DNA of 64,000 bases from Mesobacillus jeotgali. GTDB taxonomy: Bacteria > Bacillota > Bacilli > Bacillales > Cytobacillaceae. The notes below the pieces were generated by a model, which saw nothing but the letters and a program-made list of their open reading frames with translations, was not told where the DNA came from and ran no database searches. Below are positions 51,835 through 61,235 of this stretch, one piece after another (the stretch's first letter is position 1; every line of letters starts with the position of its first letter). The position numbers were made by a program, and so were the translations under genes. Location of the stretch: positions 930,001 to 994,000 of the forward strand of contig NZ_FVZC01000008.1 in the NCBI RefSeq assembly GCF_900166585.1, read 5' to 3'.

Positions 51835-53502
51835 ATGCGCAGTGACATGATCAAAAAGGGAGTTGACCGGGCTCCGCATAGAAGCTTGCTTTATGCAACC
51901 GGCGTGAAATTAGAAGATCTGGAAAAGCCTTTCATTGGTGTTTGCAATTCATATATAGATATTATTCCTGGCCATGTACATCTAAGACAGTTTGCAGATG
52001 TCGTCAAGGATGCCATCAGAGAGGCTGGCGGAATTCCGTTTGAGTTCAATACAATCGGAGTTGATGATGGGATCGCGATGGGGCATATTGGCATGAGGTA
52101 TTCCCTTCCAAGCAGGGAGCTGATCGCAGATTCAGCTGAGACTGTCATTAATGCTCACTGGTTCGATGGAGTTTTCTACATCCCGAACTGTGACAAGATT
52201 ACTCCAGGGATGCTGATGGCGGCGGTAAGGACGAATGTTCCTTCGGTATTTGTTTCGGGAGGTCCAATGGAGGCAGGTGTTTCCAGCACTGGACAGCCTT
52301 TATCGCTGGTGTCCGTATTTGAAGGCGTGGGTGCCTATCAATCTGGGAGAATGTCTGAAGAGGAATTGCTGGATATTGAAAAGAATGCGTGTCCAACTTG
52401 TGGTTCTTGCTCGGGCATGTTTACTGCCAACTCTATGAATTCTCTTATGGAAATGCTCGGAGTCGCGCTGCCTGGTAACGGCACGCTGGTTGCGACCTCT
52501 GAGGAACGCCATAAATTAATCTATGATGCAGCTCGTCATTTGGTCGAAATGGTCAAAAAGGATATTAAGCCAAGAGACATTATCACCAAGGAAACGGTTG
52601 ATGATGCCTTTGCGCTTGATATGGCCATGGGTGGATCGACGAATACGGTCCTCCATACCCTGGCAATTGCGAACGAAGCTGAAATTGACTATGATTTGAG
52701 CCGGATTAATGAAGTGGCAAAAAGAATTCCATATTTGTCTAAAATCAGTCCAGCTTCGCATTATTCCATGCAGGATGTCCATAATGCCGGCGGTGTCAGC
52801 GCGATTATCAAACAACTTTGTGAAATGGAAGGAGCCGTACACCCGGATCGAATCACAATTACCGGTAAATCCCTTTACGAAAATGTAAAAGATGCAGAGG
52901 TACTGAATGGTGATGTTATCCGCAGCAAGGAAACGGCTTATAGCCCAGTCGGAGGTTTATCCGTTCTGTTTGGAAATATCGCTCCAGATGGAGGCGTCAT
53001 CAAGGTAGGAGCAGTGGATCCTTCCATCAAAACTTTTAAAGGTGAAGCGGTTGTCTATGAATCTCAGGATGATGCCTTGGCTGGAATCGAAAGTGGCGAT
53101 GTGCGTGAAGGGCATGTGGTAGTCATCCGCTATGAAGGGCCAAAAGGCGGTCCGGGAATGCCGGAAATGCTTGCGCCAACAGCTGCGATTGCAGGAAGAG
53201 GACTCGAAAAGAAAGTCGCCCTGATCACGGATGGCAGATTCTCCGGTGCTTCAAGGGGTATTTCCATTGGCCATATTTCACCCGAAGCGGCTGAAGGAGG
53301 GCCAATCGCGTTTGTGGAAAATGGAGATGCTATTTTCATAGATTTAGAGGAAAGGACCATTTCCCTTGAGGTTCCTGAAACAGAATTAAGTGACAGGAAA
53401 GCCAAATGGAAACAGCCGGAGCCGAAAATCAAGAAAGGATATTTGGCTCGTTATTCGAAGCTGGTCACCTCCGCGAGCACGGGTGGCATCCTGAAAATTT
53501 AA
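51835..53502 (+). CDS. ilvD: Dihydroxy-acid dehydratase
   Basis: A 555-residue iron-sulphur dehydratase that converts 2,3-dihydroxy-3-methylbutanoate/-pentanoate to the 2-oxo acids. The cluster cysteines stand in [22 protein letters not shown] and [17 protein letters not shown]. The length is typical. It ends 13 bp before the second T-box, so it belongs to the first transcript while the rest of the pathway has its own control. Confidence 0.95.
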   Translation: MRSDMIKKGVDRAPHRSLLYATGVKLEDLEKPFIGVCNSYIDIIPGHVHLRQFADVVKDAIREAGGIPFEFNTIGVDDGIAMGHIGMRYSLPSRELIADSAETVINAHWFDGVFYIPNCDKITPGMLMAAVRTNVPSVFVSGGPMEAGVSSTGQPLSLVSVFEGVGAYQSGRMSEEELLDIEKNACPTCGSCSGMFTANSMNSLMEMLGVALPGNGTLVATSEERHKLIYDAARHLVEMVKKDIKPRDIITKETVDDAFALDMAMGGSTNTVLHTLAIANEAEIDYDLSRINEVAKRIPYLSKISPASHYSMQDVHNAGGVSAIIKQLCEMEGAVHPDRITITGKSLYENVKDAEVLNGDVIRSKETAYSPVGGLSVLFGNIAPDGGVIKVGAVDPSIKTFKGEAVVYESQDDALAGIESGDVREGHVVVIRYEGPKGGPGMPEMLAPTAAIAGRGLEKKVALITDGRFSGASRGISIGHISPEAAEGGPIAFVENGDAIFIDLEERTISLEVPETELSDRKAKWKQPEPKIKKGYLARYSKLVTSASTGGILKI

Positions 53503-53514
53503 TAGATAACTCGA

Positions 53515-53826
53515 TGACGAGGTTCAGGGAATTGGATTCCGTATTTACAGAGAGCTGGTCGCGCTGGAAGCCAGCAATACGCCATTTCCTTCATCCCCTC
53601 TGAGTGCTCTCCTGAAATCGCAGTAGGGACAGCCGGGTATACACGGACGTATACTCGTTAACAAAAAAGAGACAGTTCAGTTCTTTTTTAAGAAAGTGAC
53701 CTGAGCTGCCTTAAAGGCTGTGTCTTGCAAGAGATGCAGTAAATGAGGGTGGTACCGTGGAATGCTATAAGCCTTTCACCCCTGCACAGTGATGGATGTT
53801 GTGTGGGGTGGAGGGCTTTTTATTTT
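53515..53826 (+). ncRNA. Second T-box leader, upstream of ilvB
   Basis: Starts with CGATGACGAGGTTCAGGG, has AGAGAGCTGGTCGCGCTGGAAGCCAGC in stem I, the T-box GAGGGTGGTACCGTGG (53745-53760) and a terminator (AAGCCTTTCACCCC paired with GGGGTGGAGGGCTT, then TTTTTATTTT). The specifier (in TTCCTTCATCCCCTCTGAG) cannot be assigned safely by eye; a branched-chain codon is expected. No new promoter is obvious, so it may act on read-through from ilvD. Confidence 0.92.
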
Positions 53827-53865
53827 GCTTTGATTGATCAATAGGAAGAAAAGGAGGAAAACGAG

Positions 53866-55584
53866 ATGGAAGCAAAAGAGCCAATGGTCACCGTTGGAAC
53901 AAAAGAATTGAACATGAATGGGGCAGATCTCTTCATCCAGGCACTGAAAAGTGAGGGCGTAGAGCTATTATTCGGCTATCCTGGCGGAGCTGTTTTGGGA
54001 ATTTATGATGCTTTGTACAGGTCACCGATTAAGCATATTCTTGCGCGTCATGAACAAGGGGCGATACATGCGGCTGAAGGCTATGCGCGTGTTTCGGGGA
54101 AGCCCGGGGTCGTGATCGCTACCTCTGGACCCGGCGCAACCAATGTGGTGACAGGAATCGCCGATGCAATGATGGATTCGCTGCCGCTTGTCATTTTTAC
54201 AGGGCAGGTTGCCTCACAGGTTATCGGGACAGATGCCTTTCAAGAAGCAGATGTAGTCGGGATGACTGCCCCAATCACAAAGCAGACTTACCAGGTGAGA
54301 AGGTTAGAGGATTTGCCCAGAATTGTGAAGGAAGCCTTCCATCTGGCGAGAACTGGACGGCCGGGCCCTGTTCTGGTCGATATACCGAAGGATCTTACAG
54401 CACTTCAGACTTCTTTTTTGCCAGAGGCTGAGATAAAACTTCCGGGATATCGGCCGACGTTAAAGCCTGATCCGTTACAGGTAGACAGCCTGCTTGAGGC
54501 ACTTCATCACTCCCGAAAGCCTGTCATATTAGCCGGAGCAGGAGTTTTACATGCGAGGGCTTCGGAAGAATTGACTGCTTTTGCCGAACAGTATCGATTG
54601 CCTGTCGTCCACACTTTATTAGGACTAGGTGGATTTCCGGCACACAACCCGCTGTTTTTGGGAATGGCGGGGATGCACGGCTGCTATACCGCGAACATGG
54701 CCCTTTATGAGTGTGATCTTTTAATCAATATCGGAGCCCGATTTGATGATCGTCTGACAGGAAACCTGACTACCTTTGCATCAAATGCCAGGGTTGCTCA
54801 TGCAGACATTGACCCAGCGGAAATAGGCAAAAATGTAGAAACTCATTTTCCGATAGTTGGAGATGCGAAAGCAGTTTTACAGATGCTGTTAAGTCAAACT
54901 GTTGAGAGGCCAGATTCACGGCTTTGGCTGGACCGCTTAGAGGAAAACAAACAAGAGTACCCGTACTGGTTCTCTGATAGTGAAGAATACCTTCCTCCAC
55001 AGCATTTAATAGAATTAGTGCACAAGCATACGAATGGTGAAGCGATTGTCACGACGGATGTCGGCCAGCACCAGATGTGGGCTGCCCAATTTTACCCCTT
55101 CGCGCAGCCAAACTCCTGGGTCACATCGGGGGGACTGGGAACAATGGGATTTGGTTTCCCGGCGGCGATTGGTGCGCAGCTGGCAGAACCAGATGCGACA
55201 GTCATTTCACTCGTCGGGGACGGCGGCTTTCAAATGACGCTCCAGGAACTGATTTTATTAAAAGAATGGAATCTGCCAGTAAAAGTGCTGATCATCAATA
55301 ATGGTTCACTCGGAATGGTCCGCCAGTGGCAGGAAACCTTTTATGATAAACGGTTTTCGCATTCGATCTTTTCCCTTCAGCCGGACTTCATCAAGCTGGC
55401 GGAGTCTTATGGGATAAAAGCTTATAGGGTGAGCAGTAAAGACGAAGCAGAGAGGATTTTCAGTGAAGTCCTAACAGACAGCGAGCCAGTTCTGATAGAT
55501 TGCAGAGTGAATCCTGATGAAAAGGTCTATCCAATGGTCGCCCCGGGGAAAGGGCTGCATGAAATGATTGGGGTGAAACCATGA
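53866..55584 (+). CDS. ilvB: Acetolactate synthase, catalytic subunit
   Basis: A 572-residue thiamine-diphosphate enzyme condensing two pyruvates, or pyruvate and 2-oxobutyrate. Marks: [17 protein letters not shown], the catalytic Glu in [18 protein letters not shown], the FAD-binding middle domain, and the ThDP motif [10 protein letters not shown]...[22 protein letters not shown] precedes ATG 53866. It overlaps ilvN by four bases. Confidence 0.95.
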   Translation: MEAKEPMVTVGTKELNMNGADLFIQALKSEGVELLFGYPGGAVLGIYDALYRSPIKHILARHEQGAIHAAEGYARVSGKPGVVIATSGPGATNVVTGIADAMMDSLPLVIFTGQVASQVIGTDAFQEADVVGMTAPITKQTYQVRRLEDLPRIVKEAFHLARTGRPGPVLVDIPKDLTALQTSFLPEAEIKLPGYRPTLKPDPLQVDSLLEALHHSRKPVILAGAGVLHARASEELTAFAEQYRLPVVHTLLGLGGFPAHNPLFLGMAGMHGCYTANMALYECDLLINIGARFDDRLTGNLTTFASNARVAHADIDPAEIGKNVETHFPIVGDAKAVLQMLLSQTVERPDSRLWLDRLEENKQEYPYWFSDSEEYLPPQHLIELVHKHTNGEAIVTTDVGQHQMWAAQFYPFAQPNSWVTSGGLGTMGFGFPAAIGAQLAEPDATVISLVGDGGFQMTLQELILLKEWNLPVKVLIINNGSLGMVRQWQETFYDKRFSHSIFSLQPDFIKLAESYGIKAYRVSSKDEAERIFSEVLTDSEPVLIDCRVNPDEKVYPMVAPGKGLHEMIGVKP

Positions 55585-55877
55585 ATAAACGGATGGTCAC
55601 AGCCTTAGTCCATAATGAAAATGGAATTTTCACCCGGCTTATGGGCATGTTCCACAAGCATCAATACAGAATTGAGAGCCTTGCCGTTACGGTCGCATAC
55701 CCGGAGCTGAGGGATGTTTCCAAAATGTCCGTCATTCTCGAGGTCGAGGATGACCATAAGTTTTTGCAGCTGGTGAAGCAGGTGGATAAACAGGTGGATG
55801 TCCTGTTTGTCACGGATGTAACAGACGAACTTGTCCTTGAGAGGGAACTCGCAATGATGAAGAAGTTTCTTGTCTGA
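55581..55877 (+). CDS. ilvN: Acetolactate synthase, short regulatory subunit
   Basis: Only 98 residues: a single ACT domain ([33 protein letters not shown]) and no C-terminal domain. Most Bacillus IlvH/IlvN proteins are 160-175 residues; E. coli IlvN has this short form. The stop is followed in 32 bp by ilvC with its own RBS and no remnant of a second domain, so the short form looks genuine. Start overlaps ilvB (ATGA). Confidence 0.88.
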   Translation: MNKRMVTALVHNENGIFTRLMGMFHKHQYRIESLAVTVAYPELRDVSKMSVILEVEDDHKFLQLVKQVDKQVDVLFVTDVTDELVLERELAMMKKFLV

Positions 55878-55909
55878 AGGAATGTTTTAAAAAAGGGAGA
55901 GGGTTGTAA

Positions 55910-56935
55910 ATGGTAAAGGTTTATTATCAAGCAGATGTGAATGAGGAAGTTTTAAAAGGGAAGACGGTTGCTGTCATTGGGTACGGCTCACAGGGACATG
56001 CACATGCACAAAATTTACGGGACAGCGGGCATCGGATTGTCGTCGGATTGCGTCAGGGGAAATCATGGGCACAGGCTGAGAAGGATGGATTCCGGGTGTT
56101 ATCTGTCAAGGAAGCGTGTGAAGCGGCAGAAGTGGTCATGGTCTTATTGCCTGATGAGAAGCAGCCGGCTGTGTATGAATCAGAAATCAAACCAGCTTTA
56201 ACTGCTGGAAAAGCTCTTGCGTTTGCCCACGGTTTCAATGTTCATTTTCACCAAGTTGTCCCTCCAGAAAATGTGGATGTATTTTTAGTGGCGCCAAAAG
56301 GGCCGGGGCACTTGGTACGGAGGACTTTTGAAGAAGGAGCAGGAGTCCCGGCATTGATTGGGGTGCACCAGGATGTGACCGGCCGGGCGAAGGAGCTGGC
56401 CTTGGCCTATGCAAAAGGTGTAGGTGCTGCGAGGGCAGGGGTGCTGGAAACGAATTTTCAAGAAGAAACAGAAACCGATCTATTCGGTGAACAGGCAGTC
56501 TTATGCGGTGGCTTAACATCACTAGTTAAAGCCGGGTTTGAGACGCTGGTGGAAGCAGGATACCAAAAAGAAGTTGCCTATTTTGAGTGTATGCATGAGC
56601 TGAAATTAATCGTGGATTTAATGTATGAACAAGGACTGGAAGGTATGAGACACTCGATTTCGGACACAGCTCAATGGGGAGATTTTGTATCAGGCCCGCG
56701 TGTTATTAATGAAGAAACAAAGGCGCGCATGAAGGAAGTGTTGGAGGATATTCAATCAGGCAAGTTTGCCGAAGGCTGGATTTTGGAAAACGAGACGAAT
56801 CGGGCTGAGTTCAACGCCATTAACGATCGGGAAAAGCAGCATCCAATTGAAGAGGTTGGGAAAGAGCTGAGAAAAATGATGCCATTCGTCCAGCAAAAAG
56901 CAAAGAGAGCATTCGTTAACAGCGTGAGTGAATAA
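55910..56935 (+). CDS. ilvC: Ketol-acid reductoisomerase
   Basis: A 341-residue class I enzyme: NADPH-binding [21 protein letters not shown], the metal-binding Asp/Glu of the knotted C-terminal domain in [14 protein letters not shown], and [22 protein letters not shown]. Isomerises and reduces acetolactate or acetohydroxybutyrate. AAAGGGAGAGGG precedes ATG 55910. Confidence 0.95.
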   Translation: MVKVYYQADVNEEVLKGKTVAVIGYGSQGHAHAQNLRDSGHRIVVGLRQGKSWAQAEKDGFRVLSVKEACEAAEVVMVLLPDEKQPAVYESEIKPALTAGKALAFAHGFNVHFHQVVPPENVDVFLVAPKGPGHLVRRTFEEGAGVPALIGVHQDVTGRAKELALAYAKGVGAARAGVLETNFQEETETDLFGEQAVLCGGLTSLVKAGFETLVEAGYQKEVAYFECMHELKLIVDLMYEQGLEGMRHSISDTAQWGDFVSGPRVINEETKARMKEVLEDIQSGKFAEGWILENETNRAEFNAINDREKQHPIEEVGKELRKMMPFVQQKAKRAFVNSVSE

Positions 56936-56971
56936 TAAAAATAATGATATCGAGGTGGGCCCATTGGGAAT

Positions 56972-57949
56972 TTGCTAAAGAGCATCAACATTGATGAAGC
57001 AATGGAAAAACTGAAGGATAAAGTGCATCGAACTCCTTTAAAGCAAAGTGCGACTTTAAATTTCTTAACGAATGCTGACGTATATTTGAAACTTGAAAAC
57101 CTGCAAAAAACGGGATCGTTCAAGCTTAGGGGAGCGATGAATAAAATCTTATCCTTGTCAGAACAGGAAATGAAAAAAGGAATTCTTGCTGCTTCTGCCG
57201 GCAACCATGCCCAGGGGGTAGCCATGGCATCTTCGTTAAGGGGCATCAGATCAAAAATCTATATGCCGAAGCATACTCCTTTTTCCAAGGCTTCTGCAAC
57301 AAAGGGATATGGTGCGGACATTGTCCTGGTCGGCGAAACGTACGATGAATCCTATCAAAAAGCCGCAGAAGAAATGAACCAGAAAGGCAGCACCTTTGTT
57401 CATGCGTTTGACGATGCATTGGTGATTGCGGGGCAAGGGACAATAGGAATGGAAATGCTGCAGCAAAATGACCAATTGGACGTCATTTTTGTGCCTATTG
57501 GCGGTGGCGGGCTAATCTCAGGAGTAGCACTTGCCATCAAAGCCATCAAGCCAACTGTTAAAATCATTGGTGTGCAGGCAGTTGGGGCGGCTGCCACCTT
57601 TCAAAAATTCACTGGACAAAAATTGAAGCCGACACATGCTATCCACACAATCGCTGATGGAATTATGGTAAAGGAACCCGGAGTGATGACCTATCCTATC
57701 ATTGAGAAGTTTGTAGATGAAATCGTAACCGTAACCGATGAAGAAATTGCCCATGCCATCATGTTCATGCTTGAAAGAGAGAAAATGCTGGTCGAAGGGG
57801 CTGGCGCCGCAGCATTGGCAGCTATTTTATACAAAAAGGTTCATGTATATGGCAAGAAAATAGGGTGCGTCATCAGTGGTGGGAATGCAGACCCCGTTAA
57901 TATTCAAACCTATAAGGAAATGACAAAATCAATGAAGAAAATCGGATAA
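56972..57949 (+). CDS. ilvA: Threonine dehydratase, short form without regulatory ACT domain
   Basis: A 325-residue PLP enzyme making 2-oxobutyrate from threonine: PLP lysine in [27 protein letters not shown], and the phosphate loop [12 protein letters not shown]. It lacks the C-terminal ACT-like domains of biosynthetic IlvA and has the length of TdcB, yet it ends the ilv operon, so a biosynthetic role without isoleucine feedback is likely. The start is uncertain: GAGGTGG (56952-56958) is 13 bases from TTG 56972 but four from an in-frame ATT at 56963. Confidence 0.9.
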   Translation: MLKSINIDEAMEKLKDKVHRTPLKQSATLNFLTNADVYLKLENLQKTGSFKLRGAMNKILSLSEQEMKKGILAASAGNHAQGVAMASSLRGIRSKIYMPKHTPFSKASATKGYGADIVLVGETYDESYQKAAEEMNQKGSTFVHAFDDALVIAGQGTIGMEMLQQNDQLDVIFVPIGGGGLISGVALAIKAIKPTVKIIGVQAVGAAATFQKFTGQKLKPTHAIHTIADGIMVKEPGVMTYPIIEKFVDEIVTVTDEEIAHAIMFMLEREKMLVEGAGAAALAAILYKKVHVYGKKIGCVISGGNADPVNIQTYKEMTKSMKKIG

Positions 57950-57967
57950 CGAATAGTTTTAAACGAA

Positions 57968-58005
57968 CAGCTTTCCTTGCACTGATGAGGAAAGCTGCTT
58001 TTATA
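57968..58005 (+). terminator. Terminator of the ilv operon
   Basis: CAGCTTTCCT/AGGAAAGCTG stem followed by CTTTTAT. Confidence 0.85.
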
Positions 58006-58130
58006 TTAATCAAATACCCCTATTGCTGAAAAAATTGCAATCCTAAGTACGTGATCAATCAACGTATTTGATAAAACTGTAGTCGTGAAATAGGATGGGG
58101 TTTTATAAGGAAAAAAGCTCAAGCCCCTTC

Positions 58131-58592
58131 CTATCGGACACTTACCTCATGTTCCAGCTTCTGTTTTGTCCGATAGAGCCATCCTATCGGACACTTATGT
58201 CATGTTCCAGCTTCCGTTTGTCCGATAGAGCCATCCTATCGGACACTTATGTCATGTTCCAGCTTCTGTTTGTCCGATAGAGCCTTCTTATCGGACACTT
58301 ATCTCATGTTCCAGCTTCCGTTTGTCCGATAGAGCCATCCTATTGGACACTTATCTCATGTTCCAGTTTCTGTTTGTCCAATAGAGCCTTCTTATCGGAC
58401 ACTTATGTCATGTTCCAGCTTCTGTTTGTCCGACAGAGCCATCCTATCGGACACTTATCTCATGTTCCAGCTTCTGTTTGTCCGATAGAGCCTTCTTATC
58501 GGACACTTATCTCATGTTCCAGCTTCCGTTTGTCCGATAGAGCCATCCTATTGGACACTTTTCTTACGTTCCAGCTTCTATATGTCCGATAT
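58131..58592. repeat. Nine-copy 52-bp tandem array of hairpin units
   Basis: Units begin at 58132, 58185, 58237, 58289, 58341, 58393, 58445, 58497 and 58549 (period 52; the first is 53 owing to one extra T). Each has TATCGGACA on the left and TGTCCGATA on the right around a near-constant 25-base middle (CTTATSTCATGTTCCAGC...), then a spacer GAGCCATCC or GAGCCTTCT. Unit 5 carries TATTGGACA with TGTCCAATA, a compensatory change that keeps the stem. The period is not a multiple of three and no RBS is present, so it is not coding. It lies between the ilv terminator and the haem-stress locus. Confidence 0.92.
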
Positions 58593-58631
58593 GACTTAAC
58601 CTTCCATCCTGGATGAAAAATGTAACATCCT

Positions 58632-58651
58632 GTTCATCGTCCATTCATATA
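58632..58651 (+). promoter_or_regulatory. HssR-type direct repeat upstream of hrtB
   Basis: GTTCATCGT-CC-ATTCATATA resembles the HssR box I know from Staphylococcus (two GTTCATATT copies separated by two bases). It lies 47 bp before the hrtB start, with a possible -10 TATTCT near 58659. Confidence 0.6.
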
Positions 58652-58697
58652 AGAGGTTTATTCTAAGGAAGTCAAAGAGAGAATGGAGGATGGAATG

Positions 58698-59732
58698 ATG
58701 AACCTTGCCTGGAAAGAAATTAAGAAAAATAAAGTGCGATTTTTAATATTAGGTTCCATTGTTTTTCTGGTTAGTTTCTTAACCTTTATTATTTCTGGTT
58801 TAGCCAATGGATTATCACAGGATAATGCTTCATTAATTAAGGATTTACCAGACGGATATTTTTATTTGAATGCAGATGCTGATGAAACTTTTAATCTGTC
58901 CAAAATAGATAACCGTATCCAGGAAGAGTTATTAAATAATCAGAAAGATGCTGCAGCACTTTCAATTCAGATGGGCTTTTTGAATGATGTGAATGGGAAA
59001 CAACAAAGCGTGGCTTTTGTAACTTCAACCGACTCAAACATATTTAAGGACGTAGAACCCGGAGAGGTTTGGCTGGATCGTTCAATGGAGGATAAGGGAA
59101 TAAAAGTTGGGGATACGTTAACGAACAATCAATTCAGTGGCGAGTTTATTGTAAAAGGTTTTGTTGAACAAACGAAATTCAGCCATGCACCTGTTGCTTT
59201 CATTAATATAGAAAACTACAAAGAAATTTATCGAGTAGAGGAAATGCAGCTGGTATTCGTACCTGGGGAAGATAAGCCAGAAGAAGTGAATGGTTTACAG
59301 TCATTTTCTAAGAAGGAATTTCTCAATAGTATTCCAAGTTATAATGCAGAACAAATGTCTCTTAATATGATTGTCTGGTTCCTGGTAGTAATCAGTGGAA
59401 TGCTGTTCGCCATCTTCTTCTATATGATGAACGTTCAAAAAATTGGGTTGTACGGTATTCTAAAAGCAATCGGTCTAAAAACAAGCCAATTATTCAGGAT
59501 GATGTGGGCACAGATGATTTTTATTACAGTGATTTCACTTGCTTTGTCTATGGCATTTAGTCAAATTTTTAATATGATTGCACCACAAGAAATGCCTTTT
59601 AGTTTACCAATTGAGACAACGGCGCAATTGTCAATAGTATTCCTGATCATAGGATTTGTAGGAGCTACATTGTCAGGTATTCAAATCAAAAAGGTCGAGC
59701 CACTGCATGCGATACAACAAGGAGAGTTGTAA
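58698..59732 (+). CDS. hrtB: Haem-stress ABC transporter permease HrtB
   Basis: About 344 residues: an N-terminal membrane helix (MNLAWKEIKKNKVRFLILGSIVFLV), a large extracytoplasmic MacB-type domain, and three C-terminal helices of FtsX type (from NMIVWFLVVISGMLFAIFFYMM). Length and topology match HrtB (about 350). With HrtA it relieves haem toxicity. ATG 58698 or 58695 follows GGAGGA (58685-58690). The assignment rests on the complete hrtB-hrtA-hssR-hssS set and the HssR-like box. Confidence 0.8.
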   Translation: MNLAWKEIKKNKVRFLILGSIVFLVSFLTFIISGLANGLSQDNASLIKDLPDGYFYLNADADETFNLSKIDNRIQEELLNNQKDAAALSIQMGFLNDVNGKQQSVAFVTSTDSNIFKDVEPGEVWLDRSMEDKGIKVGDTLTNNQFSGEFIVKGFVEQTKFSHAPVAFINIENYKEIYRVEEMQLVFVPGEDKPEEVNGLQSFSKKEFLNSIPSYNAEQMSLNMIVWFLVVISGMLFAIFFYMMNVQKIGLYGILKAIGLKTSQLFRMMWAQMIFITVISLALSMAFSQIFNMIAPQEMPFSLPIETTAQLSIVFLIIGFVGATLSGIQIKKVEPLHAIQQGEL

Positions 59733-59733
59733 A

Positions 59734-60411
59734 ATGGCATTATTTCAAATTGATGAAGTTAGAAAAACGTTTACTAATGGGGAAGTAAAAGAAGAAATAC
59801 TGAAAGGAATTAATCTTACTCTTAACGAAGGAGAAATAATCGCCTTAGTGGGTGCATCCGGTTCCGGTAAAAGCACGCTTCTAACAATAGCAGCGGGCCT
59901 CCAGCCTGCTTCGGAAGGACAAGTGATTTTTGAAGGCGAAAGTTTGACGGCCATGAGTCCAGAGCAGATCAGAAAAATACGGGCAAGTAAATTCGGTTTT
60001 GTTTTTCAATTTGCACACCTTGTTCCGTTCCTGACAGTTGAAGAACAACTTATGCTCATGTTAGATGTTTCAGAATCAAAGCTAGAGAAACGTGAACAAA
60101 AAGGAGAAATTAAAAGGATTTTGCAATTAGTGGGAATGGAACATCGGAAAAATGCTTACCCATCTTCATTATCAGGCGGGGAGAAACAGAGAGTGGCGAT
60201 TGCTCGTGCGATCATTCATAAGCCTCAAGTTCTTTTTGCCGACGAACCAACTGCCAGCCTGGATTCAAAAAGATCTAAAGATATCATGACATTAATCAGA
60301 GATTTAACCAAGAAATTAAATATTACTACCTTAATGGTCACCCATGATGAAGAAATGCTTTCTTACGCTGACCACATCATTAAAATGAGTGATGGTCAAA
60401 TTGCAGAGTGA
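59734..60411 (+). CDS. hrtA: Haem-stress ABC transporter ATPase HrtA
   Basis: A 225-residue LolD/MacB-type ATPase: Walker A GASGSGKST, signature LSGGEKQR, Walker B VLFADEPTASLDSKRS, switch MVTHDEEM. ATG 59734 lies directly after the hrtB stop (TAAAATG) with AAGGAGAG before it; a longer frame from 59707 overlaps hrtB. Partner of HrtB. Confidence 0.85.
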   Translation: MALFQIDEVRKTFTNGEVKEEILKGINLTLNEGEIIALVGASGSGKSTLLTIAAGLQPASEGQVIFEGESLTAMSPEQIRKIRASKFGFVFQFAHLVPFLTVEEQLMLMLDVSESKLEKREQKGEIKRILQLVGMEHRKNAYPSSLSGGEKQRVAIARAIIHKPQVLFADEPTASLDSKRSKDIMTLIRDLTKKLNITTLMVTHDEEMLSYADHIIKMSDGQIAE

Positions 60412-60452
60412 AGATTCATCGTTTACATCTCTCTGAAAAGGCGGTATTGTAT

Positions 60453-60497
60453 ATCAAAAAACAGCCCAGGCATTTGCGCTAGGGTATTTTTTGATTT
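60453..60497 (+). terminator. Hairpin between hrtA and hssR
   Basis: ATCAAAAAA (60453-60461) pairs with TTTTTTGAT (60487-60495), with CCC/GGG further in. It may partly separate transporter and regulator transcripts. Confidence 0.55.
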
Positions 60498-60554
60498 ATG
60501 ACGAAATAAGAGAAACGAGGATTTATGTAACTTTTACTTAAAGGAGATCCAATT

Positions 60555-61235
60555 ATGACAAATATCCTGATTGTTGATGACGATGTGAATGTCTTGACGC
60601 TTTTAGATATCCATTTATCTGAACAGGGTTATACAGTATTCAAAGCAAAGGAAGGACTCGAAGCGCTGGAGATTCTTAATAAAGAGGTATGTGATTTGGC
60701 AGTTGTTGATGTGATGATGCCATTTATGGATGGCTATACATTAACTAAGGAAATTCGAAGCCAATTTAATATCCCGGTCATTCTTTTAACGGCCAAAAGT
60801 CAAATCGAGGACAAGGAGCATGGATTTCAAGCAGGTACGGATGATTACCTTGTTAAACCCTTTGAACCGAGGGAGTTAAGCTTCCGTATAAAAGCTTTGC
60901 TGCGCCGATATGAAAATCAAACAGATGAATCCATCCTCCGCATTGGCAGTACAATTATAAACAAGCAAAGCTATGAAGTAGTGATCAGTAACCGGACTCT
61001 TCTACTGCCCCTAAAAGAGTTTGAACTTTTGTATTTTCTTATGTCCAAACCCATGCAGGTGTTTACCAGAGACCATTTGATTGAACGCATTTGGGGGTTG
61101 GATTATGAAGGGGATGAGCGTACGGTTGATGTGCATATAAAAAGGTTAAGAGAGCGTTTTTCTAAACTGACTGACGATTTTCAAATAAAAACAGTACGCG
61201 GAGTTGGATATTCACTGGAGGCTAAGCGCGAATGA
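60555..61235 (+). CDS. hssR: Haem-response regulator HssR (OmpR family)
   Basis: A 226-residue regulator: receiver with D8-D10, phospho-acceptor D52 (LAVVDVMMPFMDG), conserved Lys in YLVKPFEP, and a winged helix with WGLDYEGDERTVDVHIKRLRERF. GDERTVDVHIKRLR is as I recall S. aureus HssR. RBS AAAGGAG before ATG 60555. Overlaps hssS by four bases. Expected to activate hrtB-hrtA through the repeat at 58632. Confidence 0.83.
   Translation: MTNILIVDDDVNVLTLLDIHLSEQGYTVFKAKEGLEALEILNKEVCDLAVVDVMMPFMDGYTLTKEIRSQFNIPVILLTAKSQIEDKEHGFQAGTDDYLVKPFEPRELSFRIKALLRRYENQTDESILRIGSTIINKQSYEVVISNRTLLLPLKEFELLYFLMSKPMQVFTRDHLIERIWGLDYEGDERTVDVHIKRLRERFSKLTDDFQIKTVRGVGYSLEAKRE

Noticed and set aside
58131..58592. 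CRISPR array
   Set aside because: The segments between the conserved arms are themselves nearly identical, the unit is a hairpin larger than a CRISPR repeat, and no cas genes are present.
58095..58616. Two plus-strand frames across the tandem array (58095-58280 and 58374-58616)
   Set aside because: They are by-products of the repeat: the 52-bp period changes frame each unit, there is no RBS, and the peptide is low-complexity.
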